Below, in pieces: positions 1 to 6,900 of a stretch of 15,826 nt of DNA; within the stretch, counting starts at the first letter, position 1; each line of letters starts with the position of its first letter. Origin of the DNA: Gammaproteobacteria bacterium UBA2810 (GTDB lineage Bacteria > Pseudomonadota > Gammaproteobacteria > Enterobacterales > Succinivibrionaceae); assembly GCA_002351705.1 (NCBI GenBank), contig DEHC01000002.1, forward strand, positions 1-15,826, read 5' to 3'. The position numbers were made by a program, and so were the translations under genes. The notes beneath the pieces are model-generated. The model saw nothing but the letters and a program-made list of their open reading frames with translations. It did not search any database and had not been told where the DNA came from.

Positions 1-1
1 T

Positions 2-757
2 GCCACACAGGACCAGATTAAGAACGCTCAGAAATCAGTAGCGCGTCTTGAGGCCATGCAGGAGAAAGAGCTGTCTGAGGAATACAGCAAGCATCTCAAG
101 GACTTCCTGGGACGTGACATAACCGATAAGCGTCCGGATTTGAAGATGTACATGAATCCTGAACTCCGGAAGGCTGCCGAGCTGGAGCAGACGCAGTCCC
201 AGTCCCAGGACCAGACACAGAAAAAGGCACCACAGCAGCAGTCCGGCGAAGCGCAGCTTAACGGAGAGCTCGACAAAATATTAGAGGAGTTGAAGGATCT
301 GAAGGCGCAGAACAAGCTCCTTAGTAAGCAGATTGAAGATCTTAAGGAGCAGAACAAGACACTGACCGCTGAGATTGAATCCGTGCGTAAAGAAAACAAA
401 CAGCTGAAGGAAGATATTCAGAAGATGCGTCAGACGCAGCAGGCGCCTGAGCCTGAGAATGCGTATCAGTTAAGGCTCTACGAGAACAATGGCAAGAAAT
501 TCCTGAACTACATTGTCAACGGTGACGTAAAAAATGACGATGCACTGGTCAAGGAAATGGCGTCTAAAGACTGGAAGCTGGGACGCAGCAACGGGCACAA
601 GTATTTTTATCAGGAAGTCAGGGAAGGTCAGGCAGAGTCACAGCAGAAGGAAGCAGAATCAATCTTATCTGCCCATGGCATGTACCAGGTCGAGCAGCTT
701 CCTCTGCTTGCTTCTCGCGACAGGGGCCAGGAACGTGGAGGACGTGGCCGTTCATGA
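2..757 (+). CDS. Coiled-coil protein with a C-terminal module shared with the giant downstream protein (5' end outside window)
   Basis: The frame is open from the first bases of the window, so the true start lies upstream and the Met at 56 is probably internal. The visible part begins with a charged helical stretch, then a Gln/Ser-rich linker (about 185-255), a coiled coil rich in Lys, Glu, Leu and Gln (about 265-430), a compact C-terminal module (about 482-705) and an Arg/Gly tail ending RGGRGRS. The C-terminal module aligns with the last 85 residues of the 2872-residue protein downstream: both have a DD-x-L, a conserved Trp, a YF pair and a GM-x-x-VE-x-L ending. It could be the tail of a relaxase, primase or other transferred protein, but no catalytic part is visible and I cannot name it. 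Its TGA overlaps the ATG of the next gene (ATGA at 754-757), which implies translational coupling. Confidence 0.8.
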   Translation, partial: ATQDQIKNAQKSVARLEAMQEKELSEEYSKHLKDFLGRDITDKRPDLKMYMNPELRKAAELEQTQSQSQDQTQKKAPQQQSGEAQLNGELDKILEELKDLKAQNKLLSKQIEDLKEQNKTLTAEIESVRKENKQLKEDIQKMRQTQQAPEPENAYQLRLYENNGKKFLNYIVNGDVKNDDALVKEMASKDWKLGRSNGHKYFYQEVREGQAESQQKEAESILSAHGMYQVEQLPLLASRDRGQERGGRGRS

Positions 758-960
758 GCCAGAAGCAGGATGATAACAGCATAGGCCGGCGCCTCATTAT
801 CAGAAACTTCCCTGTCGAATTTGATGATGACGCCGCCGACCTGCTCGGGATTCAGGAATCAAAATCAGCTCAGAATCAGAAAAAGGCTGATTTTGATGAG
901 CTGGTGAAGAACGTTTTAAGGGATTACAAGGAGATTGCCGATGAAAGCAAAGATAGATGA
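754..960 (+). CDS. Small hypothetical protein (68 aa) coupled to both neighbours
   Basis: This 68-residue protein overlaps the preceding stop by four bases (ATGA) and runs 20 bases into the start of the giant gene. The tight packing on both sides is the main argument that it is real. The nearest SD-like sequence is the GGAGG near 736-742, too far for a normal site, so translation is probably by re-initiation after the upstream stop. The product is acidic, with a short hydrophobic start (RRLIIRNFPVEFDDD) and a helical, Lys/Asp-rich second half. It has no signal peptide or membrane segment. I do not recognise the family. Its place just before a polyvalent anti-restriction-type gene suggests an accessory or chaperone-like role, but that is guesswork. 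Confidence 0.65.
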   Translation: MSQKQDDNSIGRRLIIRNFPVEFDDDAADLLGIQESKSAQNQKKADFDELVKNVLRDYKEIADESKDR

Positions 961-3900
961 AATCATTGGAGAAGTGGCTAGGGAAGTATTACCCGAAATT
1001 CATTCCGGTGTGCTTCCTCTTGCCCATAATCCTGTGACAGGAGAGACTTACATTGGTGTCAACCAGATGGCTCTTTCAAACAGGGCTGACAGATGTGGAG
1101 ACGGACGTTTCCTGACAGAGGCAGAGGCAGAGGCCGAAGGCGGCAAAATAAAGAACAAAGACGCCGCTGTAACCGTATGGCTCAAAACTGACGGCACGCT
1201 CAGGCCTGTAAAGCTTTTCAATATCACTGACTGCTCATTCCCTGCTGACAGTCCGCTGTCAGGTCCGGAGCAGATACCTGCAATCCATGACATGAATCAG
1301 CTTCGTGAAATGCTTGTTTCCGGCCTTGGCACTCAACACGCACAGGAAATTGACGCAAATATTAAGAGGGAGAACAGAAGACGTCTTCAGGAGTTGGTAA
1401 ATGAGCTCTGTCTGAGCCGTATTCCGGCAGATGAGAAAGATCCTGATCTCCGGGAACTGAAGGCTGAGGTAGCGACATGTTTCATTTGCGCTGATTACGG
1501 ACTGGATTACCGGGTTGGAAGACAATTGCAGCAGCTCGATGTTAATTCAAAATACAAGGATACATACCAGAGGAGACTCTACGCTGCAATCAGGAATGCG
1601 GGGACTGTGCGCCGTGAATGTCGTGCGCTGATACCAGCTGAATTGCTTGCTCATCCTCAGCCGGTACGCACTGCTGTAAATCATGAAGATATGATGAGTC
1701 CTAACAAGCTCATGTCAATGCTTGCGCATTATCGTGATGAACGTGCAGGAAAGAAGCAGGACATAAGCATTGTTAACAATTTGATTAACCAGATTGCCGC
1801 GGAACAGTCTCAGGCTCAGACGGCAGAACAGACCTCGCAGCAGGCATCTGCAGCGGCTCGTGATGCATATGACACGCGAAACGAAACAAAATCGGTAACA
1901 CGTGAGAGGCCGCTTTATGATAGCGAGCGCACTATGGATGATAGTGAGAGCACTATCAAAGATTCTACCGTAGAGCACGCTTACAATTCTGGTTCTAATT
2001 CGATTTTCATCAACCAAAACAATCAGCAGACTAGTGGGGTAAGGAATGAGAGTGGACGACAGGGCGATCAGGCCGGAAGAGGAACGGACAGTGTTTTACC
2101 GGATAGTGGTGTATCGCAGGCTGGGACTGACGCATCCAATAATCCTTCGGGTGAGGGATTACGAACGGGAGTTGGTGGAACGGTACGAAGAGCTGACCGG
2201 ATGGCAGTGCGAAGAGGAGGACTGGGACAACCTGGTTCACAATCTGTTCGGCAGACGCTATCAGGCAATGATGCAGATGGCAATCGAGGGCAAGCTGATT
2301 CCGTTCATGCAGCTGACAATGAAGGAGTTCAAGGATCAGAAATATCAGATCATCAAGGCGGTGGAGAAAGAACATCTGAGACCAGAGCCGATGATGTATC
2401 GGATACAGTCGCTTTCAGCGGAACTCGCGTCGGCCATGGTGCAGGATCAGTATCCGGACATGGAACCGGAACAGTTCGAGGATCTGATGATGCCTCTTCT
2501 CGTCGAGTCAGCACAAAAGGAAACGATGACAGAGGAGCAGCAGCGGTACGAGTATTGGATGGAAAGGTACCTGGCGCCGCTTCCGAAGAAGATAACCTGG
2601 GAATATCTTCTGGCAGAAGCGAGGGAACCGGAGTTGCCTCCGCAACTTTCGCGACAAACAAAGGAAACGTTGGATCTGCGCAAAATAATCATAATCATGA
2701 TGACGAGCTGGTATTTGATGAGAATGAGTATTGGGGATCAGGAAGTGCCGATGCCGGAGGACGTACTGACGCAGCAGGAAATGGATCAGATAGAACTCCG
2801 GAACGAACTGGTGTATCCGCAGTTCGAGATGAGACTGTTTCAGAGTCTGGGATTGGAACTGGAACAGTGGGGATCTTCAGCAGACGAGATGGCACAGCAG
2901 CTGTTCATCAATCCGAAAATTCTGAAGTATACGAACGTGGATCTGGAACATCTGATGAGCCTGCCGTTAATGAATTCGTCGAATCAGAAGTAAAGACCCA
3001 TGAAAAGTCCAATGAGCAGTCTGGAAAGTGGACTGAAAGAGTTACAAACCTTTTCGGTATGGAAGTCCACGTCATTTCACCAGATGCCGATGATGCCGAT
3101 AGATTGGTAGCAAAGGCGAATAAGCTGAATGATGAGTACTTTGCGAAGCGGAATGCAAAACTCGGCGGGGAGGAGAACCAGTCTGACAAATCAGAAATAG
3201 CGACTGAACAGATAGATACTGCTCAGCAGCCGAAGCATGCAGAAGCTGAAACAACTGATGCTTCAAAAACAGAGCTTGATTATCTTTCCATCTCAGATGA
3301 ACAGAAAAAACAGCTTTCTGACCGAATCGATAGTTTTGCTGATAAATGGCAATTCAGCAAAAATTATCTGTACCAGGTGGCAAAGGCAGAGCATCAGCGT
3401 ATTAACAAAGATCCTAATCTAAGCTTTGCTTTGAATACGGCAGAAAGAGCAGATCAATACTATAGACAAGACCTTTCATCTGCATCAGCCCGCAAAATTT
3501 TCAATTTCATAGCCTATAAGGCAAAGGGCGGCAGCCTTCAGACCAATCTGGCTTATCTTAGGGAGCTCAGGAACGATTTTCAGCACTTGCTCAATGATGA
3601 TATTCGTCCGATTCTGAATCAGACGCAGACTATTGAAGAAGCACATGAGACAAATGATCATTCAGTGTCAGATACTGTAAAGCTTCCTGAGGCTGAAACA
3701 TCTCAGTCAGCATCCGATGTCACCGGAACTGAGGAACCGGTCAAAGAGAGCCCGGCATTTACCTGGTCTGACAATTATCATATTACTCAAACTTCCGACG
3801 ATGAGAGCGTATCACCTGGCGAAGCCTTCGAGCGCAACATTGCCGCAATTGAAGTTTTGAAGAAGCTTGAATCTGAAAACAGACAGGCAACACCTGAGGA

Positions 3901-6900
3901 AATGAAGACTCTTGCTGGATTCACGTCCTGGGGAGGCATCGGCGAGGAAAGCTTTGACCGACTCAATGATCCGGAATTCCTTGAAGAGCACAGCACACTG
4001 ACTGGGCAGGACGTCAGCGAAATCAGGAATATGGCTGCTGGTGTGGGCAGCGATACCGGATACTATACGTCAAAAGAAGTGATCGATCGTATCTATGGCA
4101 CATTGGAGCGCTTCGGTTTCAAGACCGGAAGCATCCTTGAACCATCATGCGGTACCGGCAACTTCATCGGATGTCTGCCAGAAGGCCTGCAAGACTGTCA
4201 TGTCGACGGGGTTGAACTCGACACGTATTCGGCACGAATTGCCAGCAAGCTTTACCCTGCTGCAACTATTACTCAGAATGATTTCCTGCGCACGGATGCT
4301 GACGGTAAATATGATGTTGCGGTAGGCAATGTACCGTTTTCAAATGCTTTGAAGGAACTACAAAAGGGGGTCGCTGACAAATTTGGCATCAATGTTAAGG
4401 TACCGCTCCATGACGCAATTATTGCCCAGACGCTGCATGAAGTAAGGCCTGGCGGCATCTGTGCTCTTATAACCTCAACAGGCACACTGGACAGCAGTCC
4501 GAAATTCCGTGAGAAACTTGCAGCGCAGGCTGAATTCGTCGGAACGGTCAGATTGCCGACTGGAACATTCGGCCGCACTGATACAAATTCTGACCTTATC
4601 ATCCTCAAACGCCGTGACAGGCCGATTGCATATGATCCAAGCCGCAATCCTGACCAGGTATGGGCTGAAAACCATGCTATTACAGCTGATGACATTGTTG
4701 AGATGAGTTATAACGAACTCGTTTTAAGCAACGGAATGCGCATGCAGATCTCCCGTCTGTCAGATGCTGAATTAGAGAGAGAACGCTTAGATAACGGTGA
4801 GTACAAACTGACAGAGAAAGGCGTTAAAGACTTCAATGAGCTGAAATTGGAGGTTAACGGCTATTTATGGCAGCATCCCGAACAGATTGCCGGCGACGAG
4901 CTTGAGCTGAAGAGAAATCGGTTTAGCCAATACCGAATTGTGGCCGGCATTAACAGAGAGGATAAGCGCAACACTCTGATTGATTCTGCGCTGAACCGTA
5001 TCAATACTGTTTATGAGGAAAAGAAGCAGCAGGAGCAGACTCAACAAAACGTCAATAGCATTGAAGACGACAGCCAAGCCAAGCTTGTTGAACTCAGCAA
5101 GGACGTCAGACCTCAGAGCTTTGCAGTAGTTGGCCGCAAGGTCGGCAAGGACGGAGAAGTCATCGATAAAGGCAAGGTCATTTTCAAAATCAGTGACAGC
5201 GAAGTAGAAGAGCAGAAATTGCCGGATAAACAGGATAAAAAAATCCGCAGCCTGATTCATATACGCGACACTGTATTGAGTCTTCTTGACGCCCAGAGCA
5301 AGGAAAATAACGAGGAAGAAACCAAGAAGCTCCGCGCAGAACTTAATCGTGCTTATGACGAGTTTGAAAAGAACTACAGCCCAAGAGAAAAAGACGTTAT
5401 CTACAAGGACGATGACGGCAATGAAAAAATTGCAACGGGGCACACGGGGGCAATTCGTTCATCAAAGAAACTGTTCGGGAAAGATATTTTCTGGTCGGTT
5501 ATCAGCAACATGGAATTGCTGGATACCCAAACAGGCCTCTCAGCAATAAGAACAAAAGACAAGGAAGAAGATCAGAAGCAGGGGCAAGGGAACAAGGGGA
5601 AGAAGAAAGAGAAGATCCATGCAATAAGATCAGACCTTTTCACGAAGAACGTTATCAATGTATCGCACGAGGAAAATCATGCCAGCGAGGCAATTACAGC
5701 GATGAATCTGTCGCTTGCTAACTTCGGCAGGGTTGATCTCAGATACATGTCGAAGCTGATGGAGGATCGTGATCCAGAGTCAATCATAGCTGAACTGACT
5801 GAATCGCATGTGATGTACCGGGCTCCTGAGCAGATAGACGTCAATGATCAGCTGTCGGGATACGTAACGAAATCTGAATACCTTTCAGGTGACATCCGGA
5901 GAAAAATTGAGGCAGCAAAGCAGGCGGGGTTAACCAGAAATGCGGAAGATCTTACGGAGGTCCTTCCGGTTCCGCTCACGGCAGACCAGATTGCTGTGCA
6001 GCTCGGTTCACAGTGGATTCCGTCTAAATACTACGAACAATTTTTTCGGGAAAACGCTGGAAACCAGGAGAATATCAAGGTCACATACCTTCATGCGGAT
6101 GACTTCAGTCAGTTTACAGTTGACGGTAAGGCCAGTTCACCGCGGTATGACACTCCGTCAATGAAGGCGACTGAGATATTCGAGCGTGTGCTGAATCATA
6201 AGTCCACATCGGTCTATGAGACCGTGAAGGAAGGTGATAAAGAGCGAAGAAAGATTAAGGAAAAAGAATCCTTTGAGGTCCTGAACAAAGCCAATCTCAT
6301 GAGAGAAGATTTTGCCAAATGGATTTGGCGTGATGAAACGAGGAAGAAGGATCTGGTAGAGCGCTATAACCGAATGTTCAACTCAATAAGACCGCGTGAG
6401 TTCGATGGCAGCGTTCTGACCTTTGAAGGAATGAACAAATCTATCAACCTGTACGATCATCAGAAGACGGCCATTGGACGTATAGCGCTTGGAAAATCTA
6501 CGCTGCTCGCTCACGGTGTCGGTGCTGGCAAAACCATAGAGATGATCTGCGGCGCTATGGAGTCAAAGCGCATCGGAATGTGTCGCAGACCAGCAATGGT
6601 TGTGCCGAAGGCGGTGCTTCAGCAGACAGCGGCTGAATTCATGCGAACTTATCCGGGCGCGAAACTGCTTGTTGCTGATAAAAACAGTACAAGCGAAGAA
6701 GGCAGGGAAGAGTTTCGCGGCAGAATCGTCAACGGCAATTACGACTGCATCATCATGACATACGAGCAGTTCGAAAAAATCGGGATGAGCAAGGATTACC
6801 AGGAACAGTATGCAACCCAGCAGATCGCCGAAGCTCAGCAGTTTCTTGAGGAGCATAAGGATGAGTTGGGCAGTTCGGACTATCGGAGCACAAAAGCTAT

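Noticed and set aside
534..773. A 79-residue +1 frame in the first gene, as a possible third nested gene
   Set aside because: The product is Ser/Arg-rich, lacks the RYExLTG motif, has no SD, and the host frame over it is a conserved module rather than a linker.
2040..2052. Programmed frameshift from the giant frame into nested gene 1
   Set aside because: The giant frame continues uninterrupted to its helicase motifs, no slippery run was seen, and an independent start with an SD explains the nested frame.
2031..2895. Several antisense frames of 66-114 residues opposite nested gene 1
   Set aside because: They are short, in different frames and Pro/Ser/Arg-rich or repetitive; they reflect local composition and serve as a caution for the nested call.
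4865..5443. A 192-residue hydrophobic antisense frame
   Set aside because: It is antisense to the Lys/Glu-rich part of the giant gene; a hydrophobic product is what the complement of such codons gives, and no SD was seen.
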